The notes beneath the pieces were generated by a model. The model saw only the letters and a list, made by a program, of their open reading frames with translations. It had not been told where the DNA came from and did not search any database. Made by a program: the position numbers and the translations under genes. 64,000 nt of DNA from Neonectria sp. B-13 (taxonomy: Eukaryota > Ascomycota > Sordariomycetes > Hypocreales > Nectriaceae), in assembly GCA_002682825.1 (NCBI GenBank), contig NOKP01000021.1:248001-312000 (forward strand), given 5' to 3'. Below, piece by piece: positions 32,278 through 44,108 of the stretch; positions within the stretch are counted from its first letter, which is position 1; each line of letters begins with the position of its first letter.

Positions 32278-35167
32278 ATGAACTTGTGAGGATAGATATT
32301 TGTATTACTTGGGGTTTTGGATAGATATCACGAGGTTATGATTAACGAGACATATGACGAGATGAGCCAAGACTTGGACGGTATTAATGAACGCATGTGT
32401 GACAAGACTTAATCGGCGTTGTACCGCATATTTTGGCCCCTTGCGTGTCGTGATGTAAAGAAACAACCCATTTGAGATTAGATTACCGATTGAAAGTATT
32501 CACTGTGCAACAGAAGCTTTCATTATATGATTTGGAGTCGTTGGAGGTTTCGTGGAACGTTTTAGGGTAGCTTGCGTGTTGGTGGAACGATGACTGCACC
32601 GGCTCCTTCAGATTAGACTGCTTGCAGTTTGGATTGGCTGGTGATGAACAAAGTAGGTTATATGTCGTGGTAGTAATTACAGCGAAGGGGAAAAAATGGG
32701 AAAGCAGACAACAAGTGCGCTTTGCACACGTGGCCGACAGGAACCTGGCTGGCGTAAAGAGAGACTGGTGAGGTTGTACGACGTATTCGGAATTCAAGGT
32801 CTGAAACGTCGATACTACGACATGGACAACGATCAAATTGGATGCAAGTCAACTATAAGTACCTAAGTTCTAGTACAAACATTTGAGTAAGCCGCCCAGA
32901 AACTGATTTTGGTTCGTACACTACATACACAGTACCTATGACGATACACCGCAAGTCAATCAGGTCACAAGGGAGCCAATTGAATAAGATTTGTACGAAG
33001 AGCTCGACAGAGCCGGCATGAGGACGGATAATGCCGTTTCGATCTGGATAGAATTACTCTCCGGGCGGTGAGTGGCAGAAGACAAGTGAACCACTAAAGA
33101 TAGAAACAAAGGTTGGGGCAGCCGGATCTCTCGGAGACGCACCTGTCGCGTGATGGTTGGCGTACTGGGTGGGAGAGGAAGAAGACGAGTGCGAGGGTAC
33201 GAAGCGTCGAGGGTAGTGCTGGCGGTGGACAGCCGAGGGAAGAGGACGGAGTTTCCAGGAGAATCTTGGAATTGTGACGTTTGAGTGATCATTTGGTTGA
33301 GGGTGATGGGCAGAATATTCACACCCTCAGGTCCGTCACTCTGATCAATGGCGGAGTTGAATCTGACGTAGCCATGGAGTCGTGGTGGAGTCGACATGTT
33401 TCGTAGTGGAGAGTGCATGCTCTGCAGGCCGTAGTCAGTGCAAAACCGCCAAGAAGCATTCACATGCATTCAGGGACAGGAAGGAAGCTGTCCAGTCTGT
33501 CTCAGCGTCATACAAACAAATCCACCATCTGGTGCAACCACCGCATTTCTGCGCCGGATGGGAAGCTTTCAGGTACTTCTGTCGCGGGCAATTTCCAGGT
33601 TTGGCAGCTTAGCTCCCCCCTCGCTGCTAGCAGAGGGCCGGCGTTAGCTTGCGGGGGAGGAGTCCACTGTGCCAGGTACCTTGGGGGACCTCCACGGTGA
33701 TGAGTGCCCTGTAGTTGGAGGGCTGGGTGGTGAATGGAAGCCCCCCAAGCTCCCGTCACCAAACCCCTCCAGGCGCCGTCCCGATGCGTCCGAGGCCAGC
33801 TTCATTCCTGGATTCCTCAGTCATCAATCAATCAATCAATCGGTCTTTCCGTCAAGCTCATCGAGGAGGGTTTCCCACCAAATTCATCCCCATCTCCATT
33901 TCCGTCTCCATCTTCACCATCGTCACCGCTCGCTTTCTCACAGTTCTGAAATATCAACCGCGCATCGTCACTGTCGCCATTCTTCATCATTCACTAGCAA
34001 CCAGTATCGAGCAGCCCAACAGCCCATCCATCCATCCAATCTCACCAACCCCTCCTCCTGCTCTCACCCCGCCACCACCCACCTGGACCGCCGACACTGA
34101 TACCTAAGGTGCCGACGACGACGCCTGGACCATCTCGTCCACCTAACAACTCACCTACCTATTACGTCCGTACGGACGACAGCCATCTCCGCTTTCCGCA
34201 TTGTCTCGCTGCATCCTCCTTGGCTGTCTCTCGCCGTCCCTCGCCGCTTCCTCTCGCCGTTCACTCTATCCGACCCTCTCCGCTGCTTCCTCTCGCAGCT
34301 GTTTACGGATTCACCTAGTTCAGTTGTCTGTCGGCCGACTGGTGCACGCCCGTCCACTCTCCTCTTTCGCTGTCCATCCATCCATTTCTCACTAACTATC
34401 CTTCCCACCCATTCATCCATCTCCCCCCAGTCACCATCCATCCGTTACCTCCCCCCATTCGTACAACACCATTTCCCAATCTCATCCCGCCACAGCCGAG
34501 AGCCGCCTTATCAGCGCCTACCTAGGTACTCTCTCTCGCACTCACCAACCACCCACCCAACTGGTTGGTCATTCGCCGTCGCCCACCTTCCGACACCTTT
34601 ACCCATACAACCCACCGTGGGACATCGACAACCCACCCGCCCGCCTTTCGACATCGCCCGTTTCCAGATCCTGTCGTCGATTCGCGAGTCTTGTCTTGTT
34701 GAACCGAAATGCTCACGTCGATGACCCTCGTCGTCTGACGCCCTCCCCTCTATTTGCTACCCATTGCGGGAGAACCAACCCCCGGAAAACAAACGGGCTG
34801 TGTTTTGCTGTGCTGTGCTGTACTTAGTGCTGCTCATCGTCCACCGCACCACATCTGCGTAAGCAGACGCCTTTTCGCTCGTTCACCTCGCTCGCGTGTC
34901 TGTTGTCTCGTGTCGTGCCGTGCCGAAGCAGACATTCACTGTCCATTCACCGCCCACAGACTCAGAGTCCTTACCAGCGCAGCGAGTTGCCCCGTGTCCC
35001 GCCGACGGAACTGCCGCCGACATCGACGACATCCATAAACCCTGGTCCCTGCCAACCTTGCCATTCAAGGCCCGACAGTTCGTCTCCGCCTCCGCCTCCG
35101 TCCACGACTCCACGCTCTCTCCCAACCCGAACTCTCCTCATCCACCACTGCCTCTCTGCTGTCAACC
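32278..35167. other. Intergenic region and long C/T-rich leader of the Sip5-like gene
   Basis: About 2.9 kb. On the minus strand, 33397-32955 could encode a short protein (ATG at 33397), optionally with a 49-nt GTGCGT...TTTAG intron, but it has no recognisable family and is not annotated as a gene. From about 33780 to 35165 the plus strand is strongly C/T-rich and G-poor, with ATCAATCAATCAATCAATC at 33825-33843 and many CATCC motifs. This fits a long promoter plus 5' UTR for the gene starting at 35168. Confidence 0.45.
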
Positions 35168-37792
35168 ATGGGCAACTCAAGCACCAAGGAGTCCCGCCCC
35201 GACGGCTACGACGATGCTGGTGGCCAGGGCCGTCGTCGCTCCGCCAACGGCGACCCCATAGGCTTGTCTCGCGAGCTTGCGAGAGAAACCGGCGCCAGGT
35301 CACGGAATCGCACGAGCCGGCCCGAACTCAACATCTTTGGCCTCGGCAGCTCTTCCTCCCGAACCAATGAACGCCAGGATGTGCCCTTTGAGCGCCGTGA
35401 GACGAGACAAGAGCGTGAGGCTAGGAAACTCGAGAAGGAGCGTGTTGCGCGGGCTAAAGAGCGCGAACGGAGTATTCGCGAGGAACATGTCGATGGAGGC
35501 TATCTGGTTACACTGGGCACCTACACTGGCACCGAGGATTTCAGTAAGCCCGTTGTGAGGCAGCTACTGGTACAGTCCCCCCCGATCTCTCAACCCATTA
35601 TTTATTTGTGACTCCACGCTGACCCTGTCTACAATGTTTAGATCGAGAGAAAGCTTGCTCCATTCTGGCGCGGCCTTAGCGACTGGTCTTCTAGCTGGAA
35701 TGAGCACCAACTCATCGCTGCAGCTCGAGGTCTGCCCGTACCTGCCGCCGATGCGACTCCAGACCCGGAGCTGATCCCTATACCTCCTCCGCCGGCCGAC
35801 CCCCGATCTTCGAGCCAGAACCTCCACAGCCTGACTGTCCCGATGGGTCCTAGATCGCTCTCCGTTGCGTCAGATCGTAGCGGATCTGCTGTTGGCTCGA
35901 GCCTCCCCTCACCATCCTCTGCTGGTCCGACCAAGTCATCCTCGCCCTTCAAACCTCGGGCGGCACGGGCGTTGGCGGCCCTCAGTGTGGGCTCCCGCAA
36001 TGCGTCATCGACAGATTTAGGACCCAAGGAGATGACGTTGCCCCATGATCCCTTCGTCAATGGGCAGCCGGTCGAGGTCTTTCTCTACAAGGACGCCGAC
36101 GATTGCCCTATCTGCTTCCTGTCCTACCCTCCCTACCTTAACCACACGCGGTGCTGCGACCAGCCGATCTGCACCGAGTGCTTCGTTCAGATCAAGCGCA
36201 CCGAGCCCCACCTCCGCGAGCACCATCCCGACGGCGAAACTAGGAATCCCAACGAAGGCCTCACCCCCGACGACCCTCCCGAGATGCTCATCTCAGAGCC
36301 ATCCGCTTGCCCCTACTGCCAACAACCCGAGTTTGGTGTCACCTACGAACCACCCCCCTTCCGAAGAGGTCTCGTCTACTCGTCTCCACCAGGAAATTTC
36401 ACTTCCGCCACAGCCATGTCCTCTCAGAGTTCACTAAACTCGACACTCCCACCAACATCGCCCTCACATACTGGGCGCAGACGAACTCACAGTCTTTCGG
36501 TAAACGCGCCCAACGTCATTACTACGGATCGTGTGCGCCCGGACTGGGCGTCTAAATTGGCCTCGGCGCGCGCGCACCAAGCACGCAGAGCCGCGGCCGC
36601 AACTGCGCTTCACACTGCCGCTTTCCTTATGGGCGGAAGCGACCAGCGATCCTCTATCCTCCGCCCCGGCCGCTTCAGCCGAAGGAACACGGGAAACACC
36701 TCGAGCGCCAACACTCCGATTGAGGGCCAAGTGGACCCCCCGAACGAGGCGACCGAGGTACCCGAACCTGGCGCTAGAGGATCGTCTAGAAACCTCCTCG
36801 GCGGCCGTCGTAATAGGATGGACGAGCTGGAAGAGATGATGTTCATGGAAGCGGTACGTCTATCCCTTGCTGCTGAAGAAGACCGTAAACGTAAGGAAGA
36901 AAAGGCATACCGTAAGGAGGCAAAGAAGCGCGAGAAGGAGGAACGGAAAGCGGCAAAGAAACAAGGCGGCAACCCATACAGCGGGACGACGAGCGGCGCG
37001 AGCGCCAGTAGTCTCTCGTTGGGGGGTATCGGTCGCAGACGCGGAAACAGTGCAGCAAGCAACCTTAGGATGGAGGCGACAGTGTCGAGGGCTTCGCAAC
37101 ATTCTAAGTCGCCGGAGCCGTCTACGGAAAACAAGGATAAGGACCAATGCGACAACTACACAGCCGACAAGGGTAAAGGGGTCGATCGAGGGACCCAGGA
37201 GGCGCAAGGCGAACCAAGCTCCTCGTCCAGCTCTCTGCCCCTCCCGGCCACGGCGACTAGAGGGGGCTCGCATCTGCGACAAATGAGCAACGCGTCGTCC
37301 ATAGGGGGGTCTTCGAACGGGGACAGTCCCACGGGAAGCTTTACCGGCCCCGGATACATGGGCGCCGACGGAGGTCCACGCTCGAGCGGACTGAGCCTGG
37401 GCGGTTACAGCGATGACGGGGACCGCGATGCAGGAAGCGCAGGCAGCGAACCCATGTTCAACTTCAGCAGTCTTGCGCAAATGGTCGGAGCCGACATCGA
37501 CGGCAGTCAGGGAGGGCAAGGCGAAGAGCCGGAGTCGCCCAGGGACATTCCAGGCTATGTACGCCCTCTATCACAGGTCAAGGAGGAAGATAAGGACGAG
37601 GCCGAGGCGGAACACGTGGAGGAGCGTAGTGCTAAGAATACCCTGGCCGTGGACAGCCAACGATTGAACAACCTGGCGACACCGGAGTTGACGATAACAC
37701 CCGACACCCCAGCACTTGGAGACGCCGACAACGAGTCTAAGCAGCTTGGGTACTCGAGCGTGGCGGCACGGACGACACGGTTGGGGCAGTAG
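35168..37792 (+). CDS. sip5: Sip5 homologue, RING-like zinc protein, 850 aa, two exons
   Basis: Homologue of yeast Sip5, reported to interact with the Snf1 kinase and the Reg1/Glc7 phosphatase in glucose signalling. Exons 35168-35569 and 35642-37792; the 72-nt intron 35570-35641 (GTACAG...TTTAG) is phase 0 and joins VVRQLL to [15 protein letters not shown]. The N-terminus begins [10 protein letters not shown], so Gly2 could be N-myristoylated. The signature zinc module is [27 protein letters not shown], followed about 60 residues later by CPYC. A central charged helix (about residues 580-640, [19 protein letters not shown]) could form a coiled coil. The remainder is Ser/Gly-rich and low-complexity. 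It follows a very long C/T-rich leader. Family call firm; function by homology. Confidence 0.88.
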
Positions 37793-38652
37793 ATGGAATG
37801 GCGGAGTGAGGGGTAGACGGGGAGACGGAGCGAGGAAGAATCGGAGTAGACGAAGGTGTTGAAGAAGCCGGCGACGAGCAGCGTGTTGCAGTGGAACAGC
37901 GGTACAGGATGATATGGATATCGTGGGTCGGAGGCTTAGAAGGCAGCAGCAAAGCATTGTATTTTTGTATATGGCAGCGCTATTTCTGGGCGTGGCATAC
38001 TGAGCGGGGCATTTTCTTTGCCAATATTACGAATGATTGATTGTTTCAAGGAAGATGCGGTTGATTTGGCATGTGATTGATGAAGACTTTTTGGTGATGG
38101 ACTTGGGATGGACGCTCATGCAGGTAGCATGTGGTTTCAGGGGCTCGTAAACGAACCTCTGGGATGGCGGCTGTTGGTTCGTCGCATTCCGAAGGATTCC
38201 CTCCATGGATCCATGGCCCGACTGTGACGTACGCTAAAATCTCGATTGCAATGGCCCGACTGATCCCTGTGCGTCTCTTGTTTCCGGGGATCTGGATCCT
38301 ACTCCAAGCACCAACTTCCAAGGCACCCTGGTCTGGTGTGTGTTTCATGAGACAGGAGACCGGCTGAGGGTTTGTTGTTTCTTCTTGACGACGGGGACGG
38401 TCCTGGTGGCGTTTTGTCTGATATTGGATCAGAGGGGGAATGGGTTGAGCTGGACTGCTATATATCTCGTGGACTGCCTATTTCAATTGAACGACTGTTA
38501 CGCACTGTTGTACACATACACGTTCTTTCTCACACTCTCATTCTAAGTCGCTCGTTTACACCAACTCTTTTGGAATCTGGTATTCTGTCCTCGTCGCATT
38601 GACTGCAGTAATCTTCAAAAGTATATACATATTCCCCCTTCATTCAACAAAC
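37793..38652. other. Intergenic region with candidate TATA box for GH71
   Basis: About 860 nt between two plus-strand genes. A TATATAT-type element near 38459-38466 lies about 190 nt before the GH71 ATG. No coding sequence recognised. Confidence 0.45.
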
Positions 38653-40026
38653 ATGGCGCGCCAAGTCTACGCTCACTACATGGTACGAGGCAGCCCAGCA
38701 TCAACAAGTTCCTCCTGCTAAACTAACACACCCCAGGTCGGCTTGACGGACCAACAAGCACTCTCGCAATGGGAAAAGGACATCCGCGACGCCAAGGATG
38801 CGTGGATCGACGGCTTCGCGCTCAACATCGGCCCCAGCGACTCGTGGACGGCAACGCAGCTGGGCCTGGCGTACCAGGCCGCTGCGGCCGCCGACTTCAA
38901 GCTGTTCCTGTCCTTCGACATGGCGTCGGGGGACTGGGAGGTGCAGCAGGTCGCCGACCTGGTCAACGACTTCAAGGGCGAGGCCGCGCAGGTGCTGGTT
39001 GACAAGAAGCCCATGGTCAGCACCTTCGAGGGGCCCAAGTGGTCGGCAAACTGGAGCTCTGTCCGCGATAAGACCGGCGGTGTCTTTTTGATGCCCTGCT
39101 GGAGCAGCTTGGGTCCCATGGGGCTGCAGGATAAGTTGAGCGACATCGACGGAGCCTGTGAGTGACGATGAAGCCTTGACTCGAGAGTCTGTGACTGATG
39201 AAGCTGTCTTGTAGTTTCGTGGGCGGCCTGGCCCAAGGCTGGCGAGAACAAGCTGACGTCCGAGGATGACCTGCTGTACCAAAACGTCCTCGCCGACAAG
39301 CCGTACATGATGGGCGTCAGCCCGCACTTTTACGTCAGTGAGTAGCCCCCGAACGAGAGTCCACGGGGGAAACCAGCCAACTAACATTCCCCAGACCTGC
39401 CCAACTGGGGCAAGAACTGGTACTCGTCCAGCGAGTCCCTATGGTTCGACCGCTGGCAGCAGGTGCTGGACCTGATGCCCGAGTACATCGAGATCATCAC
39501 GTGGAACGACTTCAGCGAGTCGAGTTACATCTCCGACATCGTCGACGCGCAGATCGTTGGCGGCGCCGAGACGTACGTCAGGGGCATGAGTCACCGCGCC
39601 TACCGCCGCGTGCTGCCGTACTTCATCAAGGCGTACAAGGCCGGCAAGAAGAACGTCGAGCTGCCGACGGCCGAGACGGCCATTGCGTGGTACCGTACCA
39701 CGCCGGCCAAGCTCGGCGGCGACGGCGGCACCGTGTGGGGCCAGGGCGGCTCCGAGTCGGCGAGCGCCGGGGCCCGGGACGTCGTTTCCGTCATCACCAT
39801 CACCGTCGACGAGACCGAGTTCCAGCTGGCCATCGGCGACACGAGCCAGAGCTTCCTGGCCAACGGCACCGCCAACCGCGTCAACTACTTCGAGGTGCCG
39901 TTTGACGGCGCGGTGGGCAACGTTTCGCTGACCATGAACGGGATGACGTCCATCGGAGCTGCCATTTCAAACACTCTGCCGGCATCGGGCTATGTCAACT
40001 TCAACTCGGCCGCGATCCGGCTTTGA
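38653..40026 (+). CDS. GH71 alpha-1,3-glucanase (mutanase), 401 aa, no signal peptide
   Basis: Glycoside hydrolase family 71, hydrolysing alpha-1,3-glucan of fungal walls or spores. Exons 38653-38682, 38737-39157, 39215-39337 and 39395-40026; introns of 54, 57 and 57 nt (GTACGA, GTGAGT, GTGAGT donors; CAG, TAG, CAG ends) give 402 codons in frame. The protein begins MARQVYAHYMVGLTDQQAL, directly at the first barrel strand, and so lacks the usual secretion signal. Supporting motifs are DGFALNIGP, LFLSFDMASGDW, VFLMPCWSS, MGVSPHFYV and the family signature EIITWNDFSESSYI. The usual C-terminal beta domain follows. S. pombe Agn2 is a precedent for an intracellular member. Convergent with the GCIP gene (156 nt). 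Confidence 0.88.
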
Positions 40027-40182
40027 GCGAACCCCGCGTGGTCTGTAGGTGGTTGCTTTCTCCTGAGCATGTGCTACATTGTGATGGGCGCATCTATCAT
40101 CATCTGACGTACGGTCACGGGACTTGTATCAATATAAACCGCCCTTGCTCCAGTGCAGGGCGTCCATCTGTAGTTGATTTGG

Positions 40183-41370
40183 CTACGTCTTCTTGATCTC
40201 TGCCTGGAACTTTTCGGTCCACTCTGTAAACTCGTCCCGCTCGCCATTCCAGTTCTTGCTCAGAAGCTCACTGACACCAGTCGCATCCGAGAAGGCCTTG
40301 GTCATTGCCTCGTCAATTTCCTCGGGGTCCAAGTCGTAGAAAGCAGCCGCCAGGTCGCCGAACTTGTCCGGGAGCTGTTGGAGCACCTCGGCCGTCGTGT
40401 CGAGTCGCTGGGGGAGATCGTGGTTTGCGGTTTTGGGAGGGAAGGACGGGAGCTTCTTGAATCTTCGCTTGGCAATGGCTTGGTAGAGGAGGACGATGAG
40501 GCGTAGTCGCTTGAGAGAGGATTCTAGTCGGGGTCGAATGCCGTCGGGATCGTTGCGCGGGATGGATTCCTGGGAGTTCATGAAGTCGTCGAGCATCTCT
40601 TGCTCGGAGATGGAGGTTTCCCCAAGTTTATCAGCTAATTCGTTTACGTCTTGGTCGTCGTCATCATCGTCGTCGTCTTCGGGTTCCTCATCTCCCCATT
40701 CCTTCATCTCTTCCATGACATCCTTCAGTGTATCTCTCCACTCCTCGGCCTTTTTGACAAAGAAGCCGCCAACGCCCATGTTGGCCAGCCCGATGACATC
40801 GTCACACGCAGACCACAGTAAACCAGTTGTGGCAAGACTTCCCTTGCCACCCGGCCCGAACGAGTCCTTCTTCTCTCCGGAGAGGATCTTGCCGTCCCTG
40901 GGAATCCTCAGGAGCAGCCCACCCAGTTCGACAAAGACCCTTTGGGCCCGCCAAGTAAGCTCGCGGCGAAGGACACTGGTGTATATGTTTGAGTCGCAAA
41001 TCTCGATGGAAGAGGCGAGGCCTGGTATGGGGCCGGTGATGAGCTGGCGGATGACGGTGGAGATGGCGCTCGGAGTGAAGGGTTCGTTGATGATGAAGAG
41101 GGAAATCTTTGTGGCGTGGGCTTTGATGAGGGAGGTCGAGTCGCGGGCGAGAGCGAAGGCGTCGATGGCGGCGGTAGAAGAGGACGAAGACGAGGTCGTG
41201 GAAGTCGAGTCGGGTTTATTGATTTCGGCGCTGGAGGGCTTCTGGCTCTGACTGGGGCTCTCATTCTTCTGGATGCCGCCCAAGACAGTCTGAAGCTGTT
41301 GGAGGAGCGTCGTGGCTGTGTCGATCAGCGTGTTCAAGGCCTTGAGGGCCTCGGCGTCGGTGGGTGCCAT
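40183..41370 (-). CDS. GCIP (Grap2/cyclin-D-interacting) family protein, 395 aa
   Basis: Fungal member of the Grap2 and cyclin-D-interacting protein family, helical proteins whose animal members bind cyclin D1 and HLH factors; the fungal role is unknown. Single exon. The N-terminus is a heptad-like helix (ALKALNTLIDTATTLLQQLQ), then a Ser/Thr-rich linker. The conserved core includes RRELTWRAQRVFVELGGLL, GLLWSACDDVIGLANMG and FVKKAEEWRDTLKDVMEEM. A run of about ten aspartates with neighbouring glutamates separates it from a C-terminal helical part (LRLIVLLYQAIAKRRFKKLP). The start is the only sensible ATG. Head-to-head with the glucosidase II beta gene (520 nt shared upstream region). Confidence 0.8.
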   Translation of the reverse strand: MAPTDAEALKALNTLIDTATTLLQQLQTVLGGIQKNESPSQSQKPSSAEINKPDSTSTTSSSSSSTAAIDAFALARDSTSLIKAHATKISLFIINEPFTPSAISTVIRQLITGPIPGLASSIEICDSNIYTSVLRRELTWRAQRVFVELGGLLLRIPRDGKILSGEKKDSFGPGGKGSLATTGLLWSACDDVIGLANMGVGGFFVKKAEEWRDTLKDVMEEMKEWGDEEPEDDDDDDDDQDVNELADKLGETSISEQEMLDDFMNSQESIPRNDPDGIRPRLESSLKRLRLIVLLYQAIAKRRFKKLPSFPPKTANHDLPQRLDTTAEVLQQLPDKFGDLAAAFYDLDPEEIDEAMTKAFSDATGVSELLSKNWNGERDEFTEWTEKFQAEIKKT

Positions 41371-41890
41371 GATTTGTAGAGAAGTCTGGAGTCCAGTTTC
41401 CAGAGACGAATGAATATTTTGTAACGTCTTTTGCGTGCGTCACAGACCCTTTTCTTGGTGTTGATGGAGGGGCAACTTTTTTTCTCGTTTCCCCCGCCTT
41501 CAGATATTTGGTGCCTCCCCCCACTTTAGGCAATGAAGCGATCGGGTGGGTCTAACCGTCCTCTTGACATGAATCGTGGCGCTGAAGCTCAGGGCATTGA
41601 CGCGCTGGGTGCTTCCGTCTCAGCGCGAAAAAGGCCCCGGGATTTAGGGGGCTCGTGCCAGTTTACAGTGGGTACCCACCCCGAGCTACGGAGCCTCCTT
41701 AGCGCTCCCCGACACGGCGGGCAAGCTCCTGTCCCCTTTCGGACGCTGACCTGGCTCCATCTCCATTTCATTCTCGAATCCAACGTCCAACTTTCCAACT
41801 CTCAACTCCATCTCTCAACGGGAGCGAGAGCAAGCTTGTGAAACAATTCTTCGGTCTCGCAATCCGGCCTCACAGCCAATTCCTTAGAAC
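41371..41890. promoter_or_regulatory. Shared divergent upstream region (GCIP / glucosidase II beta)
   Basis: A 520-nt region between two divergent start codons. C/T-rich strings occur close to the right-hand ATG. No specific operator identified. Confidence 0.5.
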
Positions 41891-43740
41891 ATGCAACAAC
41901 CACCGTCTTGGGCGCTGCTGAGCGCCATCTACGCCTTCACCTTGGCGGCTGCTGGCAGTCTGCCCCGAGGCGTCGGCCCTGAATGTGAGTCTGCTGATTG
42001 AAGCTATCACCAGCTGGTTTCCCTACACTCCGTCTCTTGCCTCATGGCAGCAATGGACTACCGCTAACGTCGCAATCGAACCGCAGTCGCCTCACACTAC
42101 GACGGCAAGGAGACCTTCTCCTGCATCACCAACGCCGCTATCAAGCTGAGCTTGAGCCAGATCAACGACAACTCGTGCGACTGCCCCGACGGCTCCGACG
42201 AACCTGGCACCGCCGCCTGCGCAAACCTCGATCCTCTCTCCCCCGAACAGCCGCTCCCCGGCTCCGTCTCCGGCACCACAAACACCTCCAATGCCCTACC
42301 CGGCTTCTGGTGCGCCAACCACGGCCACGTTGGTACCTACGTGCCCTTCCTCTATGTCAACGACGGCGTCTGCGACTACGACCTCTGCTGCGACGGCTCC
42401 GAGGAGTTCCAATCTGTCGGCGGCGTAAAGTGCGAGAACCGCTGCGCTGAGATCGGCAAGGAGCACCGCCGCCTCGAGGAGGAGAAGCGAAAGAACCTGG
42501 AAAAGGCCGCCAAGAAGAGGGAGGTCATGATCAAGGAGGCCAAGGAGCTCCGACGCAAGGTCGAGCTCAAGATCAACACTCTCAGAGACGAGATCAAGGC
42601 CCTAGACACCAAGCGGGCCGGCCTGGAGCAGCGCTTCCGCGATATTGAGCAGGAGGAGAAGGGCAAGCTTGTCCGCGGCGAGGGCAGCGGCGGCGGCAAG
42701 CTGGGCGTCCTCGTTGGCCTGGCCAAGACGCGCGTCAGCGAGCTCCGCGCAACCCTCGACGATGTCGTCGACCAGCGCGACGAGCTCCGCGAGAGGGCCA
42801 CTGAGCTCGAGGAGATCCTCAAGAAGTTCAAGGAGGAGTACAACCCCAACTTCAACGACGAGGGCGTCAAGGCGGCCGTCAAGTCCTTCGAGGACTACGC
42901 TGCCCGCCAGGACACGGAGGCGGCCAAGAGGTCGCAGCGATCCGACGAGGACATCTTCAGTGTTCTCAAGGAGGACAGCGAGACCAACGGTATCAACTGG
43001 AAGGAGTTTGAGGGGGCTGCCGACGACACCGATATTCGTAAGTGCCCGTTCGCCAGGACATGAAATTGCCACTGACATTCTTTCTCTTAGTCTTCAACCT
43101 CGAGGCTTACCTGCCACCCTTCGCTCGCGGCATCCTCCACAGCACGCTCGGCGGCATCCGCGTGTGGCTGATCGAGAACGGCGTCCTCGCCGACAACGTC
43201 AAGCCCGGATCCGAGTCGACCCTCGTCAAGGCGGCCCGCGAGGCCTTCGAAGCCTCGGAGCGCGACCTCACGAAGAAGAACAAGGCCCTCGACGGCGAAC
43301 AGGCCGACCTCGACACCGACTACGGCCCCGACGACATCTTCCGCGCCCTCAAGGGCAAGTGCGTCAGCACCGACGCCGGCGAGTACACGTACGAGCTCTG
43401 CTGGCTCGACAAGACGGCCCAGAAGTCCAAGAAGGGCCACGGCAGCACCAACATGGGCAACTTCAAGCGCCTCGACCGCGAGCTCGCCGACGACGAGGAC
43501 CGTCTCGACGGCAAGAGCCTCGGCCGCGGCACCCGCATGGTCCTGCGCTATGAGGACGGCCAAGTCTGCTGGAACGGGCCCAAGCGGAGGACCGACGTCT
43601 GGCTGGGCTGCGCCGAGACCGAGGAGTTGTGGCGCATCGCCGAGGCCGAGAAGTGCGTCTACAGGATGGAGGTCGGCACGCCGGCTGCCTGCGAGGGGGG
43701 CGTTGCTCCCAAGGCGGCGCCGGCCAAGGACGAGCTATAA
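41891..43740 (+). CDS. Glucosidase II beta subunit (PRKCSH-like), ER lumen, 564 aa, KDEL terminus
   Basis: Non-catalytic subunit of ER glucosidase II, which trims glucose from N-glycans; the beta subunit recognises mannose and retains the complex. Exons 41891-41984, 42087-43037 and 43091-43740; introns of 102 and 53 nt (GTGAGT...GCAG, GTAAGT...TTAG) give 565 codons. There is a signal peptide in the first 22 residues (LLSAIYAFTLAAAG). Two LDL-receptor-A-like units follow (CDCPDGSDEPGTAAC and CDYDLCCDGSEEF), then a long charged coiled coil (EEEKRKNLEKAAKKREVM...). The MRH lectin domain occupies the end (YTYELCWLDKTAQK, GRGTRMVLRYEDGQVCWNG, CVYRMEV). The protein ends in KDEL, an ER retrieval signal. 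Convergent with TOR. Confidence 0.93.
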
Positions 43741-44108
43741 AAAGAGGATGGTCGGCGTTTGTTGTACGTTGCAATGGTTATATGTAATCACTTGGCACAG
43801 ATATAGATATATCGACATCTTGATTCGACTAAAGAAAGCATTTTCTGAATGGCATTCTTGGCTAGACTTGTTCATCATCCTGGATCAAAAATCACATTGT
43901 CGTCGACATCTTTCCCCTATTATGAGTAGATGAATGCGGAAAACACAAGCTCGCAGAACCCCCTCGTCCCAAAACCCTGAGACATCCCTGACCGGCCCTC
44001 CAACTCCACGTAGTGATGATCTGATCTAGCTGGCCGTTCCAAATGCGACATTCTCCGCTCTCATATCTGTCCATCCGTTACATTTGAAAGCAGCACGCTT
44101 CGTCCCCC

